Shown: positions 24,405-31,963 of the stretch, in pieces
Layout: each line of letters starts with the position of its first letter
How positions within the stretch are numbered: the first letter of the stretch is position 1
Origin: Caulobacter sp.
GTDB lineage: Bacteria; Pseudomonadota; Alphaproteobacteria; Caulobacterales; Caulobacteraceae
Direction of reading: 5' to 3'
Length of the DNA stretch: 41,078 bases
Assembly: GCA_028291055.1 (NCBI GenBank)
Contig: JAQGIP010000046.1
Location: 1 to 41,078 of the forward strand
The notes under the pieces: model-generated
Told to the model about the DNA's origin: nothing
What the model saw: the letters and a program-made list of their open reading frames with translations, nothing else
Database searches by the model: none
Made by a program: the position numbers and the translations under genes

Positions 24405-25448
24405 CTACAAGGCCTCCAGCCGCTCCTCCAGCCGCGCCATGTCTTCCGGCAGCGGCGTTTCGAACCGCAGGGTCTCGCCGGTGATCGGGTGGACGAAGCC
24501 GAGAACCGCCGCGTGCAGCGCCTGGCGCGTCAGGCCGGCCTCGGCCATCGCCGTCTTCACCGGGGTGGCCGGGCTGCCGGAGCCATAGGTCTGGTCGCCC
24601 AGGCAGGGGGCGCCCTTCGAGGCCAGGTGGACGCGGATCTGGTGGGTGCGGCCGGTTTCCAGCTTGCAGACCACGCGCGCGGCCATGGGCTTTTCGTGGC
24701 TGCCGTAGGCGCGGGCCACCCGGTAGTGGGTGATGGCTTCGCGGCCGCCGACCCGCAGGATGGCCATCTTCTTGCGGTCGTGTTTGGAGCGGCCGATCTG
24801 GGTGGTGATGGTGCCCTTGTTGGGGTGGGGCGCGTTGCGGGTCAGGGCGATATAGCTGCGCTCGATGTCGTGCTCGGCGAACAGCTTCGACAGGCCCTGG
24901 TGCGCCGCATCGGTCTTGGCGGCGACCATGACGCCGGACGTGTCCTTGTCCAGGCGATGCACGATGCCGGGCCTAGCCACGCCGCCGATACCCGACAGGG
25001 TGGAGCCGCAATGGTGCAGCAGGGCGTTGACCAGGGTGCCGCTCTCCGTGCCCGGGCCCGGGTGGGCGGCCATGCCGGCGGGCTTGTCGACGACGATCAG
25101 ATACTGGTCCTCGAACAGCACGGTGAGCGGAATGGCCTCCGACTGCGGCAGGCCCGAGGTGGTCACCATGGGGATGGTCAGGTGGTAGTCGCCCACCTGG
25201 ATCTTGCCCGAGGCGTCGGTGACCGGCTGGTCGCGGAAGGTCACCAGCCCGGCGGCCATCAGCGCCTGCACGCGGCCGCGCGACAGCTCCGGCAACAGGA
25301 CGGCCAGGGTCTTGTCGATCCGCTGGCCGGCGTGGTCCTCGCCCACCTCGACGATGCGCACGGCCAGGTCGGCGGTGGGAGCGTCCGCGTCCAGCGCCAG
25401 GTCGTCTTCGTCGGCCAGCAGCTCGGCCGCCAGTTCGTCAGGCCTCAT
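24405..25448 (-). CDS. rluD: Ribosomal large subunit pseudouridine synthase D family
   Basis: Converts uridines to pseudouridine in 23S rRNA (positions 1911/1915/1917 for E. coli RluD). The 347-residue protein has an N-terminal acidic extension (about 1-30), an S4 RNA-binding domain (about 40-95, QRIDKTLAVLLPELSRGRVQALM), and the catalytic domain with the HRLDKDTSG motif (catalytic Asp) near residue 165. GRTHQIRVHLAS and the LHA segment near 315 are conserved. Its ATG overlaps the TGA of the upstream ferritin-like gene by 4 nt, so the two are co-translated. RluA/RluC/RluD cannot be fully separated by eye; RluD is most likely because of the S4 domain and the GxRIDK start. Confidence 0.9.
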   Translation of the reverse strand: MRPDELAAELLADEDDLALDADAPTADLAVRIVEVGEDHAGQRIDKTLAVLLPELSRGRVQALMAAGLVTFRDQPVTDASGKIQVGDYHLTIPMVTTSGLPQSEAIPLTVLFEDQYLIVVDKPAGMAAHPGPGTESGTLVNALLHHCGSTLSGIGGVARPGIVHRLDKDTSGVMVAAKTDAAHQGLSKLFAEHDIERSYIALTRNAPHPNKGTITTQIGRSKHDRKKMAILRVGGREAITHYRVARAYGSHEKPMAARVVCKLETGRTHQIRVHLASKGAPCLGDQTYGSGSPATPVKTAMAEAGLTRQALHAAVLGFVHPITGETLRFETPLPEDMARLEERLEAL

Positions 25449-25756
25449 GTCTTGCCTTCGACTTCTTCTTCATGGCCCGTAATCGAGCCTTCGGTGAACA
25501 GATATTCCCGCAGCTCCTTGTCGAAGCGCGGGTCGGCCCGGCGGATCCACTCCAGCGCCATCGAGGCATGCTCGATCTCTTCGTCGGCGTTGTGCAGCAG
25601 GATTTTCTTCAGTTCCGGATCGTCGCAGTCATCGGCCCTTTGGCGGTACCAGTCCACCGCTTCAAGCTCCTCGATCAGCGAGGTGATGGCATAGTGGAGG
25701 TTAAGGGTCTCGCGGCGCAGTTTTTCGCGCGGGACGTGAAGGCCTTCACTGGACAT
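25445..25756 (-). CDS. Encapsulated-ferritin-like protein (EncFtn family), no cargo tag visible
   Basis: Short ferritin-like protein of 103 residues. It closely resembles the Rhodospirillum EncFtn sequence as recalled: SLIEELEAVDWYRQRADDC, DPELKKILLHNADEEIEHASMALEWIRR, and ELREYLFTEG. By that comparison the ferroxidase ligands are E30, E60 and H63, with Y37 and W36 nearby and E29/E32 as the iron-entry site. Such proteins form decamers that oxidise Fe(II) and are normally packaged in an encapsulin shell. Here the protein ends GHEEEVEGKT without the C-terminal encapsulin-targeting peptide (SLxIGSL type), and no encapsulin gene is in the window. Its TGA overlaps the rluD ATG. The family assignment is strong; the role without a shell is open. 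Confidence 0.9.
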   Translation of the reverse strand: MSSEGLHVPREKLRRETLNLHYAITSLIEELEAVDWYRQRADDCDDPELKKILLHNADEEIEHASMALEWIRRADPRFDKELREYLFTEGSITGHEEEVEGKT

Positions 25757-25828
25757 GCGTCATGCTCCTGTTGTCGGTTAAGCTCAGATAGGCACGAACG
25801 CACGAAAGCGTCACTTGGGGAGGCCGGC

Positions 25829-27517
25829 TTGGCGATAAATCGGCGGAATGCCCTGGCGTTGCTGGGTCTCGGCGGCGGCGTGGCGATGGCGATGAAGGCC
25901 TCGGCCATGGACTCGACTGAGGACAGCGCGGTGTTCGCGCACGGCGTCGCTTCGGGCGACCCGTTGGCGGATCGGGCCATCATCTGGACGCGGGTGGCTG
26001 CATCCAGCGGCGAGACCCGGGTGCTCTGGGCCGTCTACGCGGACGAAGCGATGAAGGAGAACATCGCCCAAGGATGGGCGGACACCGGCGCAAGCCGCGA
26101 CTTCACGGTGAAGGTCGATGTCACCGGCCTCAAGCCGGGCCGCGACTACTGGTACCATTTCATCCTGCCGCGCCGCGAGGACAATGCTGCCAGATCGCCC
26201 CGAGGACACTTGCGCACCCTTCCCACCGGCAAGACCAAGGACGTCGTCCTCGCCGTCGCCAACTGCGCCCTCTATCCGGGCGGCTACTACAACGCCTACC
26301 AGGCCATCGCCGACCTGAAGCGGGTCGATGCGGTGCTGTTCCTGGGCGACTACATCTACGAGTACGGGGCCGACGCCTACGGAACCAAGACCGGCCACGC
26401 CCTGAACCGGCTGGCCGACCCGCCGCACGAATGCATCACCCTCGACGACTACCGCGTCCGGCTGGCCTGCCACCGGGCCGATCCGCAGCTGCAGGCCGCC
26501 CACGCCCGCGCGCCCTGGATCGTCACCTGGGACGACCATGAGACGGCCAACGACAGCTGGGAACACGGGGCGGAGGATCACCAGCCCAAGACCGAGGGTG
26601 ACTGGGACACCCGCAAGGCCGCCGCCATCAAGGCCTTCTACGAATGGATGCCGATCCGCGAACCGGCCGACGGGTCTTTGTTCGCCAGCTACCGCAGCTT
26701 CGATTTCGGCGACCTGGCCAGCCTGATTATGACCGAGACCCGGCTGACCGCGCGCACCCAGCAGCTGACCTATGCCAAGGACCTGACCATCACCGACGGC
26801 AAGCCCGACATCGAGGGGTTCAAGGCCAAGTGGAAGGACCCCGAACGGCGCATGATGAGCCCGGCCCAGGAAGACTGGATCGGCAAGCAGCTGAGCGCCT
26901 CGGTCAAGGCCGGTCACGCCTGGCAGGTGCTGGGCAACCAGGTGGTGATGGCCAAGATCGCGGCGCCCGACTTCGCCCAGAAGATCGGCGAGGAGGCCTG
27001 GGCCGCCACCATGGCCAAGCTGCCGGACGACTACCGGGGCCGGGTCATGCGTTTGAGCCAGCTGGGCAAGACCGGCCTGCCCTACAACCTCGACAGCTGG
27101 GACGGCTATCCGGCCGACCGGCTGCGCCTCTACCGCGCCTTCAAGGCCGCCAACGCCCGGCCCATCGTGCTGTCGGGCGACAGCCACGCCTTCTGGGCCA
27201 ATGAGCTGCACGACGAAGAGGGCGCGGGGCTATTGGCGGCGGAATTCGGCGTCACCGGCATCAGCAGCCCCGGCGCGGGCGATGTGATCAAGGAAGCCTT
27301 CCTGGCAGAGGGCTTCATCGAAACCAACGACGAGGTGCGCTTCACCGATCAGGCGGCCAAGGGTTTCCTGCTGCTGACCCTCACCCGCGACAGCGCCAAG
27401 GGAGAGATGATGGCGGTCTCCACCATCATGGAAAAGGCCTTCACCACGCGCGTCGTGAAAGCCTACTCGGTCAAACACTCCAAGTGGGGCGGGGTGACGC
27501 CGCTGGAGGAAGTCTAG
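25829..27517 (+). CDS. phoD: PhoD-family alkaline phosphatase, probable Tat export
   Basis: Calcium/iron-dependent periplasmic phosphomonoesterase or phosphodiesterase, 562 residues from a TTG at 25829 with GGGGAGG 6 nt upstream. The N-terminus MAINRRNALALLGLGGGVAMAM carries a twin-arginine pair and hydrophobic region typical of PhoD. Domain order is an N-terminal PhoD domain (FAHGVASGDPLADRAIIWTRV) followed by the metallophosphatase core: LFLGDYIYEYG, IVTWDDHETANDSW, and VLSGDSHAFWANEL. The ATG at 25877 would remove the Tat signal, so the TTG is preferred. It is a single gene, divergent from the ferritin gene, and ends convergent with a glycosyltransferase gene (4-nt overlap at 27514-27517). 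Phosphate regulation is likely from the family, but no Pho box was identified. Confidence 0.92.
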   Translation: MAINRRNALALLGLGGGVAMAMKASAMDSTEDSAVFAHGVASGDPLADRAIIWTRVAASSGETRVLWAVYADEAMKENIAQGWADTGASRDFTVKVDVTGLKPGRDYWYHFILPRREDNAARSPRGHLRTLPTGKTKDVVLAVANCALYPGGYYNAYQAIADLKRVDAVLFLGDYIYEYGADAYGTKTGHALNRLADPPHECITLDDYRVRLACHRADPQLQAAHARAPWIVTWDDHETANDSWEHGAEDHQPKTEGDWDTRKAAAIKAFYEWMPIREPADGSLFASYRSFDFGDLASLIMTETRLTARTQQLTYAKDLTITDGKPDIEGFKAKWKDPERRMMSPAQEDWIGKQLSASVKAGHAWQVLGNQVVMAKIAAPDFAQKIGEEAWAATMAKLPDDYRGRVMRLSQLGKTGLPYNLDSWDGYPADRLRLYRAFKAANARPIVLSGDSHAFWANELHDEEGAGLLAAEFGVTGISSPGAGDVIKEAFLAEGFIETNDEVRFTDQAAKGFLLLTLTRDSAKGEMMAVSTIMEKAFTTRVVKAYSVKHSKWGGVTPLEEV

Positions 27518-28734
27518 GGCGTCGTCTCGGCGGAGGCTTCAGGAGCGGGGGCGGTTTTCACCGCCACGCCGGCGGCTACGTCCCTGCCACGCGGAGGCAC
27601 GCCCCAGGCGGCCCGGCTGGCGCTCCAGTAGTTCCACATGGCGGCGGTCAGCGCGCCCGCGCCCCCGGCGATGAGCCAGTGGACATGGATCTTGGTCAGG
27701 CCGAAGCCGACGATCTCGCTGATCACCGCGCCGGACGCGCAGGCCAGGGCAAACCCGACCAGCCCGCGCCACCAGGCCAGGCCTTTCAGGCGCAGGTCGC
27801 GGAAGGTGATCAGGTTGTTCAAGGTATAGTTGCTGACCATGGCCACGGCGATGGCGCAGCCTTGGGCCACCAGGAAGGGCAGGGCCGCAAAGCCCTTCAC
27901 CCCCGACAGCACCATCAGATGGACGACCATGCCCAGCCCGCCGACCCCGGCGAACATCACGAAGCGGCTGGGGATCAGGCCCCGGCTCTTCTTCTCGATC
28001 AGCTGGGCGACCAGCTCGACCGCGATGCGCAGGTCCAGCTTGGACTCCCCGCCGATGCGGGCGCGCAAGCTGGTGGGAACCTCCACGACGGTGGGCCGGC
28101 GCGGGCCCGAGGCCAGCACGTCGACCAGGATCTTGAAACCGATGCCGGTCAGCCCGTCGCGCGCGCCTTCATACCAACGCCGGGTCTGGAAGAAGAAGCC
28201 GGCCAGCGGGTCGGTGCAGCGCGCGCCGATCAAAAGTTGGATCACCGGGGTGGCCACGGTGCTCATCGCCTTGCGCATGCCGCTCAGGCCGGTGTGGGCG
28301 CCCGGCGCGAAACGGCTGGCCACCGCGATATCCGCGCCGCCGGCCTGCAGCATCTCGACCATCTGGCGCGCCAGCTGGGTGTCGTGCTGGCCATCGCCGT
28401 CCATCACGCCCAGGATCTTGCCGTGGGCCGCGTCCCAACCGGCGATACAGGCCGAGGCCAGGCCCCGCGCGCCTTCGCGGCGCACCAGACGCACCCGGGC
28501 GTCGGCGGCGGCATGGGCGCGCACCACGTCGGCGGTGCGCTCGTCGGGGCTGTCGTCGACGACGAGGATCTCATAGGTCAGGCCTTCGAAGACGGCCTTG
28601 GTCTCGTCCAGCACCGAGCCGATCGACTCCGATTCGTTCAGCGTGCAGATCACCAGCGACACGTCGGGCCGCCCCGGACGGTCTTCCGCGCCGAGCTGCG
28701 CCGCGCTGGTGTCGAGAGCGCCTACACGCGCCAT
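27514..28734 (-). CDS. GT2 glycosyltransferase (dolichol-P-mannose synthase-like) fused to a GtrA domain
   Basis: Polyprenyl-phosphate sugar synthase, 406 residues. The N-terminal GT2 domain (about residues 25-250) shows SLVICTLNESESI, LVVDDSPDERT and the nucleotide-sugar motif MDGDGQHD, followed by ASRFAPG and the acceptor region DPLAGFFFQTRRW. The C-terminal part (about 255-385) is a GtrA-like four-helix membrane domain (RFVMFAGVGGLGMVVHLMVL; VSNYTLNNLITFRD). The fusion, common in archaea and bacteria, makes lipid-linked sugars for glycan transfer at the inner membrane. It ends convergently with phoD. Its own promoter is in the 140-nt gap 28735-28874. Which sugar and which glycan pathway it serves cannot be told from this window. 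Confidence 0.92.
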   Translation of the reverse strand: MARVGALDTSAAQLGAEDRPGRPDVSLVICTLNESESIGSVLDETKAVFEGLTYEILVVDDSPDERTADVVRAHAAADARVRLVRREGARGLASACIAGWDAAHGKILGVMDGDGQHDTQLARQMVEMLQAGGADIAVASRFAPGAHTGLSGMRKAMSTVATPVIQLLIGARCTDPLAGFFFQTRRWYEGARDGLTGIGFKILVDVLASGPRRPTVVEVPTSLRARIGGESKLDLRIAVELVAQLIEKKSRGLIPSRFVMFAGVGGLGMVVHLMVLSGVKGFAALPFLVAQGCAIAVAMVSNYTLNNLITFRDLRLKGLAWWRGLVGFALACASGAVISEIVGFGLTKIHVHWLIAGGAGALTAAMWNYWSASRAAWGVPPRGRDVAAGVAVKTAPAPEASAETTP

Positions 28735-28874
28735 GGGGCCGGTCTCCTGGGAAGCTGGGCGAACCTAGCTTGGGGGCGTCTAGAGGCGGTTAACAGCCTG
28801 GGCAATGCGGCATATCGGCGACGCGCCAGGGCAAGGCAATTCAATGTGGGGTGTTTGCCAGCCAATAGAAGGGC

Positions 28875-29267
28875 TTAGGGCCTTTCCACCAGCGCGCCGT
28901 CCTCCACCACCCGGTAGAAGCAGGAGCGGAACCCCACGTGGCAGGCGCCGCCGTCGCCCTGGGGCAGGACCTTCAGCAGCACCGCGTCCTGGTCGCAGTC
29001 GACGCGGACTTCGGTGACGGTCTGCACCTGGCCGGAGGTCTCGCCCTTCTTCCAGATTTCGCCCCGCGACCGGCTCCAATAGACCGCCTCGCCCTCGGCC
29101 AGGGTGCGCGCCAGCGCTTCGGCGTTCATCCAGGCGACCATCAGGATTTCGCCGGTGTCCGCATGCTGGGCGATGGCCGCGATCAGGCCGTTGGCGTCGA
29201 AGCGGGGGGCCAGCACCGTTCCGCGTTCCAGGGCGGCTTTGTCGGCGGCGGTGGGAAAGGCGGTCAT
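28875..29267 (-). CDS. hisI: Phosphoribosyl-AMP cyclohydrolase
   Basis: Third step of histidine biosynthesis: opens the adenine ring of PR-AMP. The 130-residue single-domain form (without the HisE pyrophosphohydrolase) matches usual length. Motifs: [43 protein letters not shown] and [12 protein letters not shown], with the metal-binding cysteines in the last two. ATG at 29267 overlaps the TGA of the LysE gene by 1 nt (TGATG), suggesting translational coupling. Other his genes are not in the window, typical for alphaproteobacteria in which hisI sits near folE (31168), as here. Confidence 0.95.
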   Translation of the reverse strand: MTAFPTAADKAALERGTVLAPRFDANGLIAAIAQHADTGEILMVAWMNAEALARTLAEGEAVYWSRSRGEIWKKGETSGQVQTVTEVRVDCDQDAVLLKVLPQGDGGACHVGFRSCFYRVVEDGALVERP

Positions 29268-29905
29268 CAGCGGGGCTCCAGGACCAGGCGGCCGGCGAAC
29301 AGGATGAAGACGCCGCCGGTGACGCGGTCCAGCCGGCGGATGACCGTGCTGTTGGCCAGCCAGGCCTTCAGCGGCCGCGTGGCCAGGATCAGGCCGCCGC
29401 TCCAGATCAGGCCCAGCACCACATGGATGGCGGCCAGCAGCATGATGAAGGGCGCCGCCGGCACATGGGCCGGGGTGAATTGCGGCAGGAACGACACGTA
29501 GAAGACGCCGATCTTGGGATTGAGCAGGTTGGTCAGCAGGCCGCGCACGAACCAGCCGCCATCGCCGCCCCCCTTGCTGGGATCCCGGATCGGGGCCGCG
29601 TCCAGGTCGAACCGCGAGCGGGGCTTGAGCAGCAGGCCAAGACCCATCCACAGCAGATAGGCCGCGCCCGCCCACTTCAGCACCGTGTAGGCGCCCTGCG
29701 ACGCCGCCAGCAGGGCGCCCAGGCCCAGGGCGATGGCCAGGCCCCAGACCAGGCAGCCGGCGCCGATGCCCAGCGCCGCCAGCGCCCCGCGCCGGGGTCC
29801 CTCGGCGGCGGCGGTGCGCAGGACCATGGCCGTATCCAGGCCCGGCAAGATGGTCAGCAGGCCGGCGGCGAGGGTGAAGGCGGCCAGCGCCTGAACAACG
29901 GTCAC
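29267..29905 (-). CDS. LysE/RhtB family amino-acid exporter
   Basis: Small inner-membrane export protein of 212 residues, with six predicted membrane segments. The N-terminal [30 protein letters not shown] is a LysE/RhtB hallmark (PGPD-like region; here PGLDT), followed by [22 protein letters not shown] and [18 protein letters not shown], the second conserved motif. GTG at 29905 is preferred because it gives the canonical start and has GGAGA upstream; the longer frame to 30088 is antisense-like. It is coupled to hisI by a 1-nt stop/start overlap. Homoserine, threonine or another amino acid could be exported; the substrate is unknown. It is divergent from the DUF817 gene. Confidence 0.9.
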   Translation of the reverse strand: MTVVQALAAFTLAAGLLTILPGLDTAMVLRTAAAEGPRRGALAALGIGAGCLVWGLAIALGLGALLAASQGAYTVLKWAGAAYLLWMGLGLLLKPRSRFDLDAAPIRDPSKGGGDGGWFVRGLLTNLLNPKIGVFYVSFLPQFTPAHVPAAPFIMLLAAIHVVLGLIWSGGLILATRPLKAWLANSTVIRRLDRVTGGVFILFAGRLVLEPR

Positions 29906-30006
29906 GGCAATCTCCTTGGCCCAGGCGCCGGAAGGGCGCCGCTTCTGCACGGCCTCATATGGCGCCTGAGCATGGGCCGCCGCTAGCCTGACCTTGGAGG
30001 CCGGCG

Positions 30007-31083
30007 ATGACATTGAACCTGAATGCCTGGTGCAAAGCCCGCGTGGCCGACATGGACGCCGCCGTACGGCCCTGGGCGCAGCGATCACGGCTGAACGGCT
30101 GGGCCTATGAATTCCTGCTGTTCGGGCTGAAACAGGCCTGGGCCTGCCTGTTCGCCGCCGTGATGCTGGGGCTGATCCTGGCCACCCACCTGTGGTGGCC
30201 GCGCGGGGCGCCTATCGCACGCTACGACTTCCTGGTGGTCGCCGCCGTCGCCACTCAGATCCTGCTGCTGGCCCTGAAGCTGGAACGCTGGGAGGAGGCC
30301 CTGGTCATCCTCGTCTACCACGTCGTCGGCACGCTCATGGAGGTGTTCAAGACCGCCCACGGATCGTGGATCTATCCGGAGCCCAGCCTCCTGCGCATCG
30401 GCGGCGTGCCCCTGTTCTCCGGCTTCATGTACGGCTGCATCGGCAGCTATATCGCGCGCATCTGGCGGCTTCTGGACTTCCGCTTCGTGCGCCACCCGCC
30501 GATGTGGACCGCCTGGGCGTTGGCCGTGGCCGCCTACATCAACTTCTTCAGCCACCACTATCTGCCCGATATCCGGCTGGCCCTGTTCGGCGTCTCGGCC
30601 CTGTTGTTCGGCCGCACCTGGGTGGTGTTCACCCCGGACCGCACGCCGCGCCGCATGCCCCTGGCGGTGGGTCTCATCCTGGTCGCCCTGTTCATCTGGA
30701 TGGCCGAGAACCTCGGCACCTTCGCCGCCGCCTGGACCTATCCCGCCCAGCATGCCGGCTGGCGCATGGTGCCCCTATCCAAGATGGGCGCCTGGTACCT
30801 GCTGATCCTGCTCAGCTACGTCCTGGTGACCCTCATCCATCGGCCCAGTCCTCCCCCGATCGCACAGCGAACGGGGGGAGGCGTCGCGGAGCGACGGAGG
30901 GGGCGTCCTAGCAGTCAGGGCGTCAGGCGGTGGGGGTTGCAGCAGCGCGCCAAAAATGGGGACATGATCGGATTTCCGTGGCGCGGTCGTTCAGCCCTTC
31001 AAAGCCGGCGGAAACTCCGTTCGTGTCCCCATTTTTGGCCAGCGCCTGAAGGCGAAGCATCGGGCGTCGGCGCCCCGGAATAA
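30007..31083 (+). CDS. DUF817 (YoaT-like) integral membrane protein with repeat-derived C-terminal tail
   Basis: Polytopic inner-membrane protein. Residues about 30-280 match the DUF817/YoaT pattern, with about eight membrane segments and the central conserved stretch VFKTAHGSWIYPEPSLLRIGGVPLFSGFMYG. Typical members are about 270-280 residues. Here the frame continues to 358, and the last 75-80 residues (after LIHRPSPPP, about 30855 on) are encoded by repeat B and repeat E, are basic and Gly/Arg-rich, and look unrelated to a membrane domain. The repeats therefore either removed the original stop or the tail is not functional. ATG at 30007 has GGAGG-like sequence upstream. It is divergent from the LysE gene. 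Function is unknown. Confidence 0.85.
   Translation: MTLNLNAWCKARVADMDAAVRPWAQRSRLNGWAYEFLLFGLKQAWACLFAAVMLGLILATHLWWPRGAPIARYDFLVVAAVATQILLLALKLERWEEALVILVYHVVGTLMEVFKTAHGSWIYPEPSLLRIGGVPLFSGFMYGCIGSYIARIWRLLDFRFVRHPPMWTAWALAVAAYINFFSHHYLPDIRLALFGVSALLFGRTWVVFTPDRTPRRMPLAVGLILVALFIWMAENLGTFAAAWTYPAQHAGWRMVPLSKMGAWYLLILLSYVLVTLIHRPSPPPIAQRTGGGVAERRRGRPSSQGVRRWGLQQRAKNGDMIGFPWRGRSALQSRRKLRSCPHFWPAPEGEASGVGAPE
30848..30903. repeat. Family B element, half-size copy inside the DUF817 frame
   Basis: CCTCCCCCG, hairpin ATCGCACAGCGA, then GGGGGGAGG, hairpin GTCGCGGAGCGAC, then GGAGGGGG. The order of C-run, hairpin, G-run, hairpin, G-run is the same as in each arm of 8949-9167 and in 37261-37331. 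It lies at the 3' end of the DUF817 coding frame. Confidence 0.75.
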
Positions 31084-31168
31084 AGGGGACACGAACGGAG
31101 TTTCCGCCGACGGCGGCGCAGCGTCACGGCGCGCGCCACGGAAATCCGATCATGTCCTCTTTATTCCC
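30945..31168. repeat. Family E nested inverted repeat (two oppositely oriented units)
   Basis: Unit 1 has arms 30945-30978 (CAAAAATGGGGACATGATCG, GATTTCCG) and 31008-31045 (CGGAAACTCCGTTCGTGTCC, CCATTTTTGG). Unit 2 has arms 31077-31108 (GGAATAAAGGGGACACGAAC, GGAGTTTCCG) and 31138-31168 (CGGAAATCCGATCATGTCCT, CTTTATTCCC). Unit 2 is the reverse complement of unit 1 in outer arrangement, so the whole forms a nested palindrome. The right end abuts the folE stop (31168-31170), and the left end is within the DUF817 frame. Confidence 0.85.
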
Positions 31169-31797
31169 TAAGCCTTGTGGCAGAAGTCCAGGAACCGGCG
31201 CTGGAGGTCCTTGTCGGTCTTGAACACGCCCTGGAACTGGGTGGTGACCGTGGTCACGCCGCGATGGTGGACGCCGCGGGTGGTCATGCACTGGTGTTCG
31301 GCGTCGATCAGCACCGCCACCCCGGCCGGCTTCAGGCTATCGCAGATGGCGTCGATGATCTGCTGGGTCATCGTCTCCTGGGTCTGCAGGCGCCGCGCGA
31401 AGATCTCGACCACGCGGGCGATCTTGGAGATGCCCACGACCCGGTTGGTCGGCATGTAGGCCACGAAGGCCTTGCCGAGGAAGGGCGCCATATGGTGCTC
31501 GCAGTGGCTCTCCACCTCGATGTTCTTGAGCAGCACGATGTCGTCGTAGCCCTGCACGTCTTCGAAGGTGCGCGACAGTTCCTTGGCCGGGTCGGCGGCA
31601 TAGCCGGAGAACCATTCGCCATAGGCGTCGACCACGCGTCCGGGGGTGTCGATCACCCCTTCGCGGCGGGGATCATCGCCGGTCCAGGCGATCAGGGTGC
31701 GCACGGCGTCCATGGCTTCGTCGCGGGTGGGACGCTTCACGGCGTCAAGATCAACGCCGGGGATGGCGAGGGTTCGGTCGTGGGTAGGAGCATCCAT
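31168..31797 (-). CDS. folE: GTP cyclohydrolase I
   Basis: Converts GTP to dihydroneopterin triphosphate, the first step of folate (and preQ0/tetrahydrobiopterin) synthesis. The 209 residues carry the zinc ligands in SHCEHHMAPFLGKA (Cys, His) and EHQCMTTRGV (Cys), with the GTP-binding region VVGISKIARVVEIFARRLQTQE. The N-terminal 30 residues are variable and contain no targeting signal. ATG at 31797. The gene ends at the edge of repeat E. It is divergent from cysS with a 166-nt gap, and lies in the folE/hisI/cysS/iscU-like/yidD/thrS neighbourhood common in alphaproteobacteria. Confidence 0.97.
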   Translation of the reverse strand: MDAPTHDRTLAIPGVDLDAVKRPTRDEAMDAVRTLIAWTGDDPRREGVIDTPGRVVDAYGEWFSGYAADPAKELSRTFEDVQGYDDIVLLKNIEVESHCEHHMAPFLGKAFVAYMPTNRVVGISKIARVVEIFARRLQTQETMTQQIIDAICDSLKPAGVAVLIDAEHQCMTTRGVHHRGVTTVTTQFQGVFKTDKDLQRRFLDFCHKA

Positions 31798-31963
31798 AGG
31801 GGAAGAGTTCTTTCCAGGGCTGAGTTGCGCCGGAACGCCCGTCGTTCCGGAAGACGCGTGCCACCCAAATATTGCGCGTGCGGGCCTGTGGCCTCACCGG
31901 CGCTGCAAAGCTATATGGTCGCGCAAGCCACCCCCACAACCATTTCCGTAGCGTCAAACCCAA

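Noticed and set aside
30945..31168. Riboswitch or structured RNA upstream of folE or DUF817
   Set aside because: The structure is downstream of both genes' starts (it lies at their 3' ends) and is explained by two inverted repeat units.
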